A DNA stretch of 54,487 bases, from positions 1-54,487 of the forward strand of contig CAYOEV010000015.1 in the NCBI GenBank assembly GCA_964403075.1, written 5' to 3'. The translations under genes were made by a program, and so were the position numbers. Positions 1-8,414 of the stretch are shown here, in pieces. The first letter of the stretch is position 1; each line of letters starts with the position of its first letter. The notes beneath the pieces are model-generated. The model ran no database searches. It was not told the DNA's origin and was given only the letters and a program-made list of their open reading frames with translations. This DNA is from CAYOEV01 sp964403075 (GTDB lineage: Bacteria > Bacteroidota > Bacteroidia > Cytophagales > Cyclobacteriaceae).

Positions 1-4
1 TATG

Positions 5-47
5 CTTTCTTTTCTTTTCCTTGATAGAGGCATGCGCGTAAAAAAAC
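5..47 (+). repeat. 43-bp direct repeat, copy 1
   Basis: The copy begins ctttcttttcttttccttga and ends gcatgcgcgtaaaaaaac. It matches 248-290 at all 43 positions. The first half is a pyrimidine tract of cttt units and the second half contains the palindromic core gcatgc. I cannot assign it to a known element. Confidence 0.9.
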
Positions 48-247
48 AGTCCGGTAGACAGTTTTAGCGAATGGCCAGCTTGCAGGGCGGGTTGTTGGGT
101 TAGCTCACATTCGACAACCTCCTTTGACGCAGGCCCGGTGTCTCGGCTGGCCCCCGCGCCGTCTTCGTTGATTGATTGGACGTTCATTTATTGACTTGTG
201 CAACAGTGGTGGCGGACGGTCAGTTAGTTGGCCTGGTAAGCTTTATT

Positions 248-290
248 CTTTCTTTTCTTTTCCTTGATAGAGGCATGCGCGTAAAAAAAC
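248..290 (+). repeat. 43-bp direct repeat, copy 2
   Basis: This is identical to 5-47, in the same orientation, 243 bases downstream. The flanks differ on both sides (agtccgg after copy 1, tatcctgg after copy 2), so the duplicated unit has sharp edges. Confidence 0.9.
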
Positions 291-480
291 TATCCTGGCT
301 GGATAAAAATGAGTGGCAAAAAGAAAATCATCCTCCTACCAGAGCACTTCATGACCCCTCTGAAACCTAGCACGTTATTACCACACCAGAGAAATTGTTC
401 AAAGTATGAAACTTAACCTTTGATCTTAATTTGCCTTTCCTATTAAAGAACGGTTTTCATCCAACCAAACTCCGATACCC

Positions 481-951
481 TCATTTCTTAAGGATGGCTT
501 CCAGGTCAGCCGGTGAATAGTTAATGGATTTGAGCGTCTTGTGGTCGCTACTTCTAAATACCAAATACTTGCCGTCCACATGCTCATAAAAGGCTTCCGT
601 GTCTTTATTGCGCTGGTAATGCGCCACTGTGGCTTTGGCTTCCTCCTCTGTGAGACATGCCTTGCTCATATTGGACCTTTGCACCTCCTGGAAAAGCTCC
701 GCAAATCGATCGCCTAGACCAAACTCGAGCACCGCGCCTGACAATACGTATTGCAGGTCACACAAGGCATCGGCTATTTCTGTTAGGTCGTGGTCCTGGA
801 TAGCCTGCCTGAGTTCTTCCAACTCCTCGGCCAGTAGGGACAAACGCAGCTGACAGCGGTCTTCAGCCGGGATCTCAGGCGTTGCTAGTATGGGATGTTG
901 AAAAGTACGGTGAAATTCCGCTACCTGATTGAGTGGGTCTATGGGTTTCAT
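481..951 (-). CDS. MazG-like / HisE-type nucleotide pyrophosphohydrolase
   Basis: A 156-residue protein of the all-alpha NTP pyrophosphohydrolase superfamily. The region from about residue 35 to 85 shows the signature of acidic pairs on two helices: LLAEELEELRQAI, then EIADALCDLQYVL. These acids would bind Mg2+ for hydrolysis of a nucleoside triphosphate to the monophosphate and pyrophosphate. The C-terminal part (HVDGKYLVFRSSDHKTLKS) is typical of the Bacteroidota branch annotated as MazG-like or phosphoribosyl-ATP pyrophosphohydrolase-like; the true substrate is unknown. Its ATG overlaps the metS stop in an ATGA, so it is probably translationally coupled to the transporter genes. No terminator is visible downstream. 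Confidence 0.85.
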   Translation of the reverse strand: MKPIDPLNQVAEFHRTFQHPILATPEIPAEDRCQLRLSLLAEELEELRQAIQDHDLTEIADALCDLQYVLSGAVLEFGLGDRFAELFQEVQRSNMSKACLTEEEAKATVAHYQRNKDTEAFYEHVDGKYLVFRSSDHKTLKSINYSPADLEAILKK

Positions 952-1055
952 TTCTTGGCACGTTCTTTTTTAATGGCGATGGATAGAAAAAATAGAAATC
1001 CGCCAACCACACTCGTGATGATAAAAACCATGCTAATAATGGATGCCGTGGTCAT
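948..1055 (-). CDS. metS: Methionine/alanine NSS transporter small subunit (MetS-like)
   Basis: A 35-residue protein, too short for most gene callers. It starts MTTASIISMVFIITSVVGG, continues as one hydrophobic membrane span (residues about 4-27), and ends in a basic tail, IKKERAKK. Size, topology and position match the MetS small subunits that partner MetP-type NSS transporters. Its ATG overlaps the metP stop codon (ATGA at 1055-1052) and its own TGA overlaps the ATG of the MazG-like gene (951-948). The double overlap strongly supports real translation. The role as transporter partner is inferred from family and position. Confidence 0.85.
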   Translation of the reverse strand: MTTASIISMVFIITSVVGGFLFFLSIAIKKERAKK

Positions 1056-2542
1056 GTGCGAACGAATTTTTTATAACAATAACTATTTAAAATTAGCGCT
1101 ACTAACAATACGGCGGCCCATTGTGTGACCACGCTGGCATTGCTATATACGTCGAACAAGTTCCATTGGCCGGCTTCATTGAACCAGGGGTTGGCGCTAT
1201 AACCTTGAGAAAGCCACCAAACCACCAGAAAAATACCCAAGGGGATGTTTACGAAAGCGAAAAGGGTAAAATAATGGGTAGACACCTGCATGTCTGCATC
1301 GCCGTCGATCAATTCTCTTTTGAACTTGGCCGGCCCATAACGCACCACTGCAATCAGAATAAATAGCCCCGTAATGATTAATCCCAATCCCCAAACCCAA
1401 TCCTGATTACTGAAAAAATCCAGCGACCAGGCCGATGGAAAACCAAAAGCAAAAAAGACGGTCACCACCACCCCAAAGGCGCGCCTGCGGTCGATCCCCA
1501 GATCGGAAAGATTTTTCTGAAACAATTCAATCATCGGTAGTAGCGAACTGAAAGCGGCTATGGATAAGGCCAGAAAAAATAAGACGGCCAATGATTCCCC
1601 TGCCGGTATTTCGCTGAACAATCGGGGAATGATGGTAAACGTCAGGGCCTGATTGCCACTCTGCAAGTAATTGATGGCCTCCGACTCGGTCGGAGAAAGT
1701 GCAAAAACAGCGGACAATATGGCCATGGCGGCCAATATGGAAGCGGTATTATTGCCAAAAGCCCCCACGAACGTATTCAGTGTTACGTCTTCCTTTTCTC
1801 GTGAGTAAGCGGAAATGGTCATCAGTAGTCCCCAGCCGGCGCCGGTAGACCATGCCGATTGAGAGATGGCTTCTATCCAGATTGTGGCATTCCCAAAATC
1901 CGACCATCGGATGGCAAACATGTATTCCAAACCTTTGACGCCATTGTCCATATTCAATACCACCACCACCATCAACAGCAAGAGTCCGTAGAGCGTAGGA
2001 ATCAATACCCGATTTGCCTTTTCCAGTCCCTCGTCTACACCTTTCAGCAGCGTGAATACCGATGATAAGATGACCAAAGCCAGCAGCACGACCGTCCACA
2101 CATTACCGGAAGACATACCCAGCCAGAATTCATTCAGATATTCCGGATTTGCCACCAGCTTATCGGACAGACTTACCCCCGATTGCCATTTAGTGACCAG
2201 ATTCTGAAGGGAAAATAAAAAATAACGTATCGCCCACGTAGTCACCACTCCGTAATAAAACGCAATGCCCAACGTACACACCGTAATAAAAGTACCCAGG
2301 AAAGTAAGCCGCCTGCCTGCCACCTTTCCAAAGGAGCCGATGACGCGTTTGCCAATGGCAAACTCTGAAAGCAATAGTGGAATGGACCAAATGAGCAGGA
2401 AAAGCATCCACAATACAATGAATGAACCCCCATACTGGCCTGCGAGTCTGGGGAAGCGCCACAAATTCCCGGCGCCTATGGCCATACCCAGGGAGGCCAG
2501 AATGAGTCCCCAGCGACTACTGAACTGTTCTACCTTGCTCAA
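1052..2542 (-). CDS. metP: Sodium-dependent amino-acid transporter, NSS family (MetP-like)
   Basis: A 496-residue polytopic inner-membrane protein with about 12 predicted spans. The N-terminus has the NSS signature around TM1: GMAIGAGNLWRFPRLAGQYGG, with the unwound GAGN segment that binds Na+ and substrate. TM6 is around SAWSTGAGWGLLMTI. NSS proteins with the long 12-TM form and a MetS partner import methionine and alanine; the adjacent metS makes this the best call, though other neutral amino acids remain possible. The start is TTG (2542-2540), since no in-frame ATG lies upstream and the family N-terminus begins right after it. It heads a three-gene unit with metS and the MazG-like gene. 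Confidence 0.9.
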   Translation of the reverse strand: MSKVEQFSSRWGLILASLGMAIGAGNLWRFPRLAGQYGGSFIVLWMLFLLIWSIPLLLSEFAIGKRVIGSFGKVAGRRLTFLGTFITVCTLGIAFYYGVVTTWAIRYFLFSLQNLVTKWQSGVSLSDKLVANPEYLNEFWLGMSSGNVWTVVLLALVILSSVFTLLKGVDEGLEKANRVLIPTLYGLLLLMVVVVLNMDNGVKGLEYMFAIRWSDFGNATIWIEAISQSAWSTGAGWGLLMTISAYSREKEDVTLNTFVGAFGNNTASILAAMAILSAVFALSPTESEAINYLQSGNQALTFTIIPRLFSEIPAGESLAVLFFLALSIAAFSSLLPMIELFQKNLSDLGIDRRRAFGVVVTVFFAFGFPSAWSLDFFSNQDWVWGLGLIITGLFILIAVVRYGPAKFKRELIDGDADMQVSTHYFTLFAFVNIPLGIFLVVWWLSQGYSANPWFNEAGQWNLFDVYSNASVVTQWAAVLLVALILNSYCYKKFVRT

Positions 2543-2595
2543 ATGAATGGATTGGTTGGCTTACAAAAATGAAGGAATTGAAACGATTAAAAAAA

Positions 2596-4728
2596 TTACC
2601 CCAACGACTTCTGAGTAAGCGCAATCAATAAACGTACCCCTTCTTTGAGGTAAGGATCCTTTTCCAGGGGATCTTCAGCCACTCCTTCCACAGCCACTTC
2701 GCCTTCTATTTCAGTATTCAGGTCTTCCATGTCCTGTTGTTCTTGCTTTCGCTCCTCCAGATTTAAAGAGATTGTTTTTTGATCCAACAATTTTTTACGC
2801 TCCTCTATTTCCTTCACCAGCGCTAACAGGTAGTCTTCGTTGTAGAGATGCTTGGCGTACAGTTGGTTCAGTTCATCTATCGTTGCACTCTTCACGTGAC
2901 CGGTAGGCTGATAGCCAGCACCCAATATTTCATCCCAGGGTAAGGCAGTTTCTTTTTCACTTTCGCCAAAATCCTTCGGGTCATAAGGAGACGGAAAATA
3001 AATGTCCGGCGACACCCCCACCCGCTGGGTGCTGCTCCCCGACACGCGATAAAACTTGGCAATGGTCATTTTCATTTTACCTAAATCACTTTCTCTGCTG
3101 CCCAGGTATTCCCTCAACTTCAACAAATTGGCTACCTCTTCCTCATCACCTCCATTCCGATAGATGTTGATCAGATCGCTTAACCGTTGATTGAGGTAAG
3201 GTTCAATGTCGAGCAAACTTTGAACGGTGCCCTTCCCGTACGTATTTTCTCCTAGAATTAAACCCCGCTGGTAATCCTGTATGGCCCCGGAAAATATTTC
3301 CGAAGCAGAAGCGCTGTATCTATTGATCAGTACAGTCAGTGGACCATCCCATACGACTGTTCCCCCATCCTGGTCGCTCATGCGTTCAATTTTATTGAGC
3401 ATGTCTTTGGTTTGGACCATCACACCGCTGGGGATGAACAATCCACTCAGGTCAACAGCCTCGTCCAAAGAACCTCCGCCATTGTCCCTTAAGTCAAGTA
3501 GCAAACCATCGATGTTTGCTTTTTTTAGGTTTTCAATAAGCTTTTTTACATCTCGGGTAGTGCTCTTGTAATCTTGTACCCCCCGTGCGCGCTCTTCGAA
3601 GTTGATGTAAAAACTGGGTAATTTGATGACCCCTAATTTATAATCTTTACCTTCCTCATTGATAGTAATGATTTCAGATTGCGCTTCCTGCTCTTCCAAT
3701 TTAATCTTGTCTCGTACAATGCGGACGGTGTCGGGAAGGGCATTGATGCCTTCTGCTTTCTTCAATATCTGTAGTCGAACCACCGTTCCTTTGGGCCCGC
3801 GAATCTTTTGCACCACATCATCCAAGCGCCAGCCAATGACGTCGATAAATTCTCCTTCTTCGCCCTGTGCAACGCCAATGATTCGGTCTTCGGCATTGAG
3901 TTGCTTACTTTTAAATGCCGGTCCGCCCGGTACCACATCGCTCACCACGGTGTAGTCCAACTGCTGAGTAAGCCGCGCACCAATACCCTCCAATGACAAG
4001 TTCATGGAAATTTCCAGGTTATCAGAAGCAATTGGAGACAAATAAGCCGTATGCGGATCGTACACTTGCGTCAGGGCATTCATGTACAGCTCAAAAACAT
4101 CTTCGCTATTGTACTGGTAGAGACTTTTCTTGATTCTATCGTAACGCTTGCGAAGACTGGAAGCAATTTCTTCCCATTCCTTGCCGGCCATTTTGTAAGA
4201 CAACGCTTGATTTTTAATGATTTTGCGCCACAATTCGTCGCGCTGTTCCGGCGTTTCAGGATAGTCGCCCATGTCCCGGTCTACATCAAAATACTCCTTA
4301 GTATTAAAATCGAAGGGGGTGTTCAACAACTCGTTAATTTTTTCGTATCGCTCCACGGCAAGCTCCCGATAGTCATTAAATACCTCAAATGCCAGAGAAA
4401 GATCTCCTTCCGGTAACTGATCGTCAATGAGGTATCTGTAATCTTCATACCTGGCAATGTCCTCCTGGAGAAAGAACGCGTGGTTAGGGTCCAGCATCTC
4501 GAACAAGTTGCCAAATACCTGATAGGACACCGAATCATCCACTTCCATTTTTCGATAATGGAAGGAGTTCAATAATTGCACGATCACCGTAGCCTGACGA
4601 GGGTGTTGGGGTTCAGGCCGAAGTATGGTCAATGAATCGCCCCGGGTAATGAGTCCGTATTGTGGTGAAGCTGCATCAAATCCGAGTGCCGCAAGGCCAA
4701 CTGCAACTAATATCAAAAAGTGCTTCAT
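2596..4728 (-). CDS. prc: Tail-specific (C-terminal processing) protease, S41 family
   Basis: A periplasmic serine protease of the Prc/Tsp type. I chose the start at MKHFLILVAVGLAALGF because it gives a proper signal peptide; an upstream in-frame codon adds 10 residues that do not. In order it shows the N-terminal helical TSP domain (about 30-250), a PDZ domain with the EGIGARL loop (about 250-340), and the S41 core. Aligned on E. coli Tsp spacing, the catalytic residues are Ser in RYSASASE, Asp in IQDY and Lys in TYGKGTVQ (484, 495 and 509 counted from the upstream start). A C-terminal domain rich in Glu and Lys follows, as in DUF3340. It degrades or trims envelope proteins with nonpolar C-termini. 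It stands alone, with 53 bases to metP downstream. Confidence 0.95.
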   Translation of the reverse strand: MKHFLILVAVGLAALGFDAASPQYGLITRGDSLTILRPEPQHPRQATVIVQLLNSFHYRKMEVDDSVSYQVFGNLFEMLDPNHAFFLQEDIARYEDYRYLIDDQLPEGDLSLAFEVFNDYRELAVERYEKINELLNTPFDFNTKEYFDVDRDMGDYPETPEQRDELWRKIIKNQALSYKMAGKEWEEIASSLRKRYDRIKKSLYQYNSEDVFELYMNALTQVYDPHTAYLSPIASDNLEISMNLSLEGIGARLTQQLDYTVVSDVVPGGPAFKSKQLNAEDRIIGVAQGEEGEFIDVIGWRLDDVVQKIRGPKGTVVRLQILKKAEGINALPDTVRIVRDKIKLEEQEAQSEIITINEEGKDYKLGVIKLPSFYINFEERARGVQDYKSTTRDVKKLIENLKKANIDGLLLDLRDNGGGSLDEAVDLSGLFIPSGVMVQTKDMLNKIERMSDQDGGTVVWDGPLTVLINRYSASASEIFSGAIQDYQRGLILGENTYGKGTVQSLLDIEPYLNQRLSDLINIYRNGGDEEEVANLLKLREYLGSRESDLGKMKMTIAKFYRVSGSSTQRVGVSPDIYFPSPYDPKDFGESEKETALPWDEILGAGYQPTGHVKSATIDELNQLYAKHLYNEDYLLALVKEIEERKKLLDQKTISLNLEERKQEQQDMEDLNTEIEGEVAVEGVAEDPLEKDPYLKEGVRLLIALTQKSLG

Positions 4729-5231
4729 ATATTTATATGCTGAAGAATAATAGTTCACAAAAAACGTACTTAAAAAATAAAAGTAGCCATTTTTTTATAA
4801 GGGATTGTTTCAAGTAACGAAAGTGAATTTGGTTAAGTTTACTCTGTTACAATGGTTGCTCCCCATGACCAACCTTCCAGGCACCAAATTGCTGGTGATT
4901 TCTACCACCGACCTAATCAGTGATTGCGCTACGGTGATTGGTTAGGGTATCTCCAGCAAATACCGGAGCGCAAGAGACATCTTTACGAGAGAGAGCACAC
5001 AATCGAAACGATGAAGTCTGACCGTAATTATGTTTTCCTGTAACTGTGGTAAATTTCTACGCTCGGTCACTGGTAAAACCCTGCTCCTTTTTAAATACTT
5101 TTCTTTTGGCCTATTGTTTGCTAACAGTTCTTTGGCATTCATTAGAATGATATACTTAATTGCCTATACAACTCAGGCGACTGAAATTAAACAAGTCTAA
5201 TTCTCAAAGAAATTATAGCTTAGACGAAATC
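4729..5231. other. Intergenic region with no recognised gene
   Basis: About 500 bases separate the divergent prc gene and the small coiled-coil gene. A 66-codon frame on the minus strand (4942-5142) has no recognisable motif. The part next to prc (about 4760-4800) is very AT-rich and probably holds its promoter, but no exact TAnnTTTG was found. Nothing else is supported. Confidence 0.5.
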
Positions 5232-5507
5232 ATGAAGAGACTCAGTAAAATATCCTGGATAAGCCTTACCGTGGGGATTGGTGGACTCATTTTTGCGATT
5301 GTCCAGACGGTCGCTCTTGAAACTGTTCAGGACCGTTACGATGAACAACTCAAACGTGCCAATCTATTGGCAACAGATTGTGTAGAGTACAAGACCAAGT
5401 CCGAAAACAAAGAAAAGGATCTGATTGAATTACAAAAGCAATTGGAATTGGCCAATCTTGCCGCCGAACAACGCCGGCAACTGTTACTGGATTGTCAGCA
5501 AAAGTAG
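5232..5507 (+). CDS. Small membrane-anchored coiled-coil protein, unknown function
   Basis: I do not recognise a family. Starting at MKRLSKISWISL gives a 91-residue protein with one N-terminal hydrophobic span (about 8-27: WISLTVGIGGLIFAIVQTVAL). A heptad-rich, highly charged helix follows (about 28-88, with ENKEKDLIELQKQLELAN), ending DCQQK. This topology suggests a membrane-anchored coiled coil facing the periplasm or cytoplasm. An upstream in-frame start would add 24 polar residues and bury the hydrophobic segment, so I prefer the later ATG. It converges on riboflavin synthase with only two bases between the stops. Confidence 0.6.
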   Translation: MKRLSKISWISLTVGIGGLIFAIVQTVALETVQDRYDEQLKRANLLATDCVEYKTKSENKEKDLIELQKQLELANLAAEQRRQLLLDCQQK

Positions 5508-5509
5508 TC

Positions 5510-6085
5510 TCAACTACCTGTAAACTTTTTCAGGTATTTGCCGATGATGTCGTATTCAATATTCACGGCGTCCCCTGCCCGTAACTCATTGAAGGTAGTG
5601 TATTCATAGGTGTAGGGTATTATGGACACCTTGAACACCCCCTCTGTGATATCGTAACAGGTCAGGCTGGTTCCATTGATACAAATACTCCCTTTTTCGA
5701 CCATTAACCCCGTATTACACTGAAAGGTAAAAATCCAGCTACCTGCCATTTCCTTTATATCTTCTACAGAGGCCTGACCATCAACGTGTCCTTGAACAAT
5801 GTGTCCGTCGAAGCGACCATTTGCAGGCATACACCGCTCCAGGTTGACCTTTCTACCTGTTGTCCAATGACCAATGTTGCTTTTCCGTAGTGTTTCGTCA
5901 ATCGCAGTTACCCAATGTCGATTACCTTCCACATGAGTAACTGTCAGACATACCCCTTCATGCGCAAGGCTTTGATCGATGGTTAATTCACGACCGAGAG
6001 GTGAGTCTATCACAAAATGACTGTTGGTGCCTTCTTGCCGGATGTCTACAATTTTTCCGACTGATTCTATAATTCCTGTGAACAT
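5510..6085 (-). CDS. ribE: Riboflavin synthase (alpha subunit)
   Basis: A 191-residue enzyme that dismutates two 6,7-dimethyl-8-ribityllumazine molecules to riboflavin and the pyrimidine precursor. The hallmark N-terminus MFTGIIESVGKI fixes the start; an upstream in-frame codon adds six residues that the family lacks. Two lumazine-binding barrel repeats are visible: residues 1-97, with HEGVCLTV, and 98-191, with GHVDGQASV and INGTSLT. The C-terminal trimerisation helix is short (DIIGKYLKK). It stands apart from other rib genes and is divergent from pcm, with 29 bases between the start codons. Confidence 0.95.
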   Translation of the reverse strand: MFTGIIESVGKIVDIRQEGTNSHFVIDSPLGRELTIDQSLAHEGVCLTVTHVEGNRHWVTAIDETLRKSNIGHWTTGRKVNLERCMPANGRFDGHIVQGHVDGQASVEDIKEMAGSWIFTFQCNTGLMVEKGSICINGTSLTCYDITEGVFKVSIIPYTYEYTTFNELRAGDAVNIEYDIIGKYLKKFTGS

Positions 6086-6114
6086 AAGCTGAGGATATAC
6101 CAAATTTGTTTTAC

Positions 6115-6762
6115 ATGGAGGATACTTACAAACATAGAGGCATGCGCCGACAGTTGGTCAGAACCCTGGCTTCCAAAGGCATCGATCAACAGTTGGTGCT
6201 GGATGCTTTTCAAAAGGTACCCAGACATTTTTTCTTTGATGCGGCCTTCGATGTGCATGCCTATGAAGACAAAGCTTTCCCCATCGGACACGGACAAACT
6301 ATCAGTCAACCCTACACGGTTGCTTTCCAAACTCAATTACTCAACATCAAGCCTGGCGATAAAATTCTGGAAATCGGTACCGGTTCCGGGTACCAGGCGG
6401 TTGTACTGATGGAACTGGGCGCCATTGTGCACAGCATTGAACGCGTAGCGGCCTTACACCAGCAAGCAGCCAGGTTTTTACCCTCCCTGGGCTATCGGCC
6501 GCATCTATACCTGGGAGATGGTTCTTTGGGTTTGCCTGAAAAGGCCCCTTTCGAAGGCATCCTCGTCACTGCCGGTGCGCCACACATTCCGGACGTCCTG
6601 ATCGATCAATTAGCGATTGGCGGCAAGCTCGTGATTCCTGTGGGCGATCACCAGCGTCAACAGATGATCAGGCTCACCAAAAAAAGAAAAGCTGAAACGA
6701 TGAAGGAAACCTTCAACCATTTCAGCTTCGTCCCGCTCAAAGGCAAGGAGGGCTGGCACTAA
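6115..6762 (+). CDS. pcm: Protein-L-isoaspartate O-methyltransferase
   Basis: A cytoplasmic SAM-dependent enzyme that methylates L-isoaspartyl residues in damaged proteins to start their repair. Visible family motifs are VPRHFF, the QTISQPY substrate loop, the SAM-binding motif ILEIGTGSGYQAVVL, VHSIER, and the post-I region GDGSLGLPEKAPFEGILVTAGA. At 215 residues it has the normal length. I chose the ATG giving MEDTYKHRGMRRQLV; a TTG nine bases upstream is the alternative. Its TAA interlocks with the TAG of the convergent downstream gene within four bases (6759-6762). Confidence 0.95.
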   Translation: MEDTYKHRGMRRQLVRTLASKGIDQQLVLDAFQKVPRHFFFDAAFDVHAYEDKAFPIGHGQTISQPYTVAFQTQLLNIKPGDKILEIGTGSGYQAVVLMELGAIVHSIERVAALHQQAARFLPSLGYRPHLYLGDGSLGLPEKAPFEGILVTAGAPHIPDVLIDQLAIGGKLVIPVGDHQRQQMIRLTKKRKAETMKETFNHFSFVPLKGKEGWH

Positions 6763-7436
6763 TTGTAGCTCACCAGTTTGGTGTAGCCCATGAGCTTTCC
6801 ATTCCGGTAAGTTTCGCTTCTCACCGGCCCATACCCGGGTGCCCAGTAGTCAACATTTTCAAAAGTTACGGACATGACTGATTTGGTCTCCGTGCGGTAA
6901 GTGATTTTGTAACACGCTACTTGCCCCATAGGCGTGCTTCTCATTTCCTTTCCTGCCACCTTGCGGTCTTTAATCGTCGTTTCCATATTCATGGGAATGG
7001 GAGTGCCACTCACAGTGATATTGATTTTAGCATCTGGCAACGTTTGCCCCACGGCAAGACTGCCTGGCACTTGTAATTCCTCTGCATCAATTTTTATATC
7101 CATGTCTTTGAAAGCCGCCAACTGCTCTGGATTTAAAAAGCTTTCCATGTCCATGTAAAATGTACCATTTGCACAACGCACATCAGCGGTTACATTGCCA
7201 AGTGATCGGTCTTTGTCGTCATAATTTACAATTTGAACCTTTGCAGTAAATCCGTCCGCTGTGGACTTATAATCCTTGTAGATGGATTTGGTTACTCCCT
7301 GGAGTTTGTCTTTTTTATCGTAAGTCTCTTGCACCATTGTTGTGCCTTCTTTTACAATCATAAACTCGTTGCATTGCGCTCCAGCCATAAAGCATACCCC
7401 CAAAGCCAGTCCTGCTGTCATCAGTATTTTCATCAT
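6759..7436 (-). CDS. Secreted DUF3108/TapB-like protein, unknown function
   Basis: A protein of about 225 residues, starting at the tandem Met codons of MMKILMTAGLALGVCFMAGAQ, a clear signal peptide. The upstream extension in the same frame is basic, hydrophobic and not signal-like. The mature region is beta-rich and includes short motifs of the Bacteroidota family annotated TapB/DUF3108: an N-terminal CNEFMIVKEGT and a C-terminal YWAPGYGPVRSETY. That family has an envelope location and no firm biochemical function. The pair of Cys residues (CNEF, CANG) could form a disulfide. It is convergent with pcm and divergent from the thioesterase. Confidence 0.7.
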   Translation of the reverse strand: MMKILMTAGLALGVCFMAGAQCNEFMIVKEGTTMVQETYDKKDKLQGVTKSIYKDYKSTADGFTAKVQIVNYDDKDRSLGNVTADVRCANGTFYMDMESFLNPEQLAAFKDMDIKIDAEELQVPGSLAVGQTLPDAKINITVSGTPIPMNMETTIKDRKVAGKEMRSTPMGQVACYKITYRTETKSVMSVTFENVDYWAPGYGPVRSETYRNGKLMGYTKLVSYN

Positions 7437-7525
7437 TAATCGTCCATTTTTGTTTGATTTTAAAATTATAAATATAAAAAGAATTAACCACCTTCTGGTG
7501 CACAAGGCTTTCTAACTTTACATCG

Positions 7526-8059
7526 ATGGCTAAAGAAAAAAAATGTGCAGCGTCAAGCGTCACAATGACGGAGCTGGTGCTACCTAATGATACCAATACG
7601 TTAAATAACCTCATGGGCGGCCGACTCATGCATTGGATGGATGTGGTATCGGCCATTGCGGCACAACGGCATTGCAACCGCATCGTGGTCACCGCCTCGG
7701 TAGACAACATTTCATTTTCAGAGCCTATCGAGCTCGGCAATGTGGTTACCTTAAATGCTTTCGTTACGCGCTCCTTTAATTCGTCAATGGAGGTGTACAT
7801 AGAGGTAATTACGGAGAATATCCCCAAAGAAATTTCCAGAAAAACCAACTCTGCCTTTTTTACATTTGTTGCCGTAGATCAGCAGGGTCATCCCATACCC
7901 GTACCTGAGGTAATTCCAGAAACTGATTTTGAAAAAGAATTGTACGCAGGCGCACTTAGACGTCGGCAGCTCCGCCTGGTGCTTGGCAAGCGAATGAAAC
8001 CGAGTGAAGCCGTGGAGCTAAGATCCATCTTTGATTTGAAAGAAAATGCTTCCGAATAA
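7526..8059 (+). CDS. Acyl-CoA thioesterase, YciA/BACH hotdog family
   Basis: A 177-residue hotdog-fold protein. The line NTLNNLMGGRLMHWMDVVSAIAA is the hotdog helix with the catalytic Asp of the YciA/BFIT group. It is followed by VTASVDNISFSEPIELGNVVTL, the second strand with the conserved V/F-D pattern. The likely reaction is hydrolysis of short to medium acyl-CoA to free acid and CoA in the cytoplasm; substrate range cannot be read from sequence. Its stop overlaps the start of the next gene by 14 bases, so the two are probably co-translated. A TAACTTTA sequence at 7512-7519 lies so close to the ATG that any transcript from it would be nearly leaderless; this is weak evidence. Confidence 0.9.
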   Translation: MAKEKKCAASSVTMTELVLPNDTNTLNNLMGGRLMHWMDVVSAIAAQRHCNRIVVTASVDNISFSEPIELGNVVTLNAFVTRSFNSSMEVYIEVITENIPKEISRKTNSAFFTFVAVDQQGHPIPVPEVIPETDFEKELYAGALRRRQLRLVLGKRMKPSEAVELRSIFDLKENASE

Positions 8060-8414
8060 GCTCAAGTTATTTGAAGGAGTCCACTTCTTTCCAGTTGTGG
8101 CATCTCCGCATGAAATGGACCCTGCCCAAACAAACCCTGTACAATTGGAAATAGTGGTTCCCGAACCCAGTGCCTCGGAAAGGGAATTATTGGATAAAAT
8201 CCTGGCAGCCACGAAATTACCGACAGAAGCATTGCTGATTCACGATACGCCTACACAGTCAGCAGCACTGACGATACATTTTACCGATCAGGCCAACACC
8301 TATTATAAATGGGAAGACGGGCAGCTCTCTGCCCATTCGCTGGCCTACCTGGCCAAATCCACCAACGAAAAAGCGGCGCTTTGGAAAGCCCTCCAAAGCG
8401 CATTAAATCTTTAA
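8046..8414 (+). CDS. Small protein, possibly a DNA polymerase III psi (HolD)-like subunit
   Basis: A 122-residue protein without a signal peptide or membrane span. I do not recognise it with confidence. Its layout resembles the psi subunit: a short N-terminal segment, a strand plus helix (VQLEIVVPEPSASERELL), then KILAATKLPTEALLIHD, matching the psi pattern in which a helix leads to a new strand. It ends in a helix, NEKAALWKALQSAL, much like the end of E. coli HolD (RAALWQQI). Psi would bridge SSB/chi and the clamp loader. The assignment is inference from fold order and a short C-terminal match. It overlaps the thioesterase by 14 bases and interlocks tail-to-tail with the TlpA-like gene. Confidence 0.5.
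   Translation: MLPNKLKLFEGVHFFPVVASPHEMDPAQTNPVQLEIVVPEPSASERELLDKILAATKLPTEALLIHDTPTQSAALTIHFTDQANTYYKWEDGQLSAHSLAYLAKSTNEKAALWKALQSALNL

Larger units (their letters stand above)
1..480. other. Non-coding region with a duplicated 43-bp element
   Basis: I recognise no gene here. The region holds two identical 43-bp copies (5-47 and 248-290) separated by about 200 bases. Part of that spacer (about 121-165) is clearly richer in G and C than the flanks. A 64-codon open frame exists (176-370), but it runs through the repeat and resembles nothing I know. The stretch 360-480 downstream of the MazG-like gene is AT-rich, and I see no convincing terminator hairpin in it. Confidence 0.6.

Noticed and set aside
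176..370. 64-codon plus-strand frame in the left non-coding region
   Set aside because: It runs through repeat copy 2, has no recognisable motif or ribosome site, and its residues LFLDRGMRVKK simply translate the repeat.
4942..5142. 66-codon minus-strand frame between prc and the coiled-coil gene
   Set aside because: No signal, domain or neighbour supports it; composition is compatible with chance.
6120..6150. Third copy of the left repeat (catagaggcatgcgcc in pcm)
   Set aside because: Only about 12 bases match (agaggcatgcgc) and they encode conserved Pcm residues; the likeness is coincidence.
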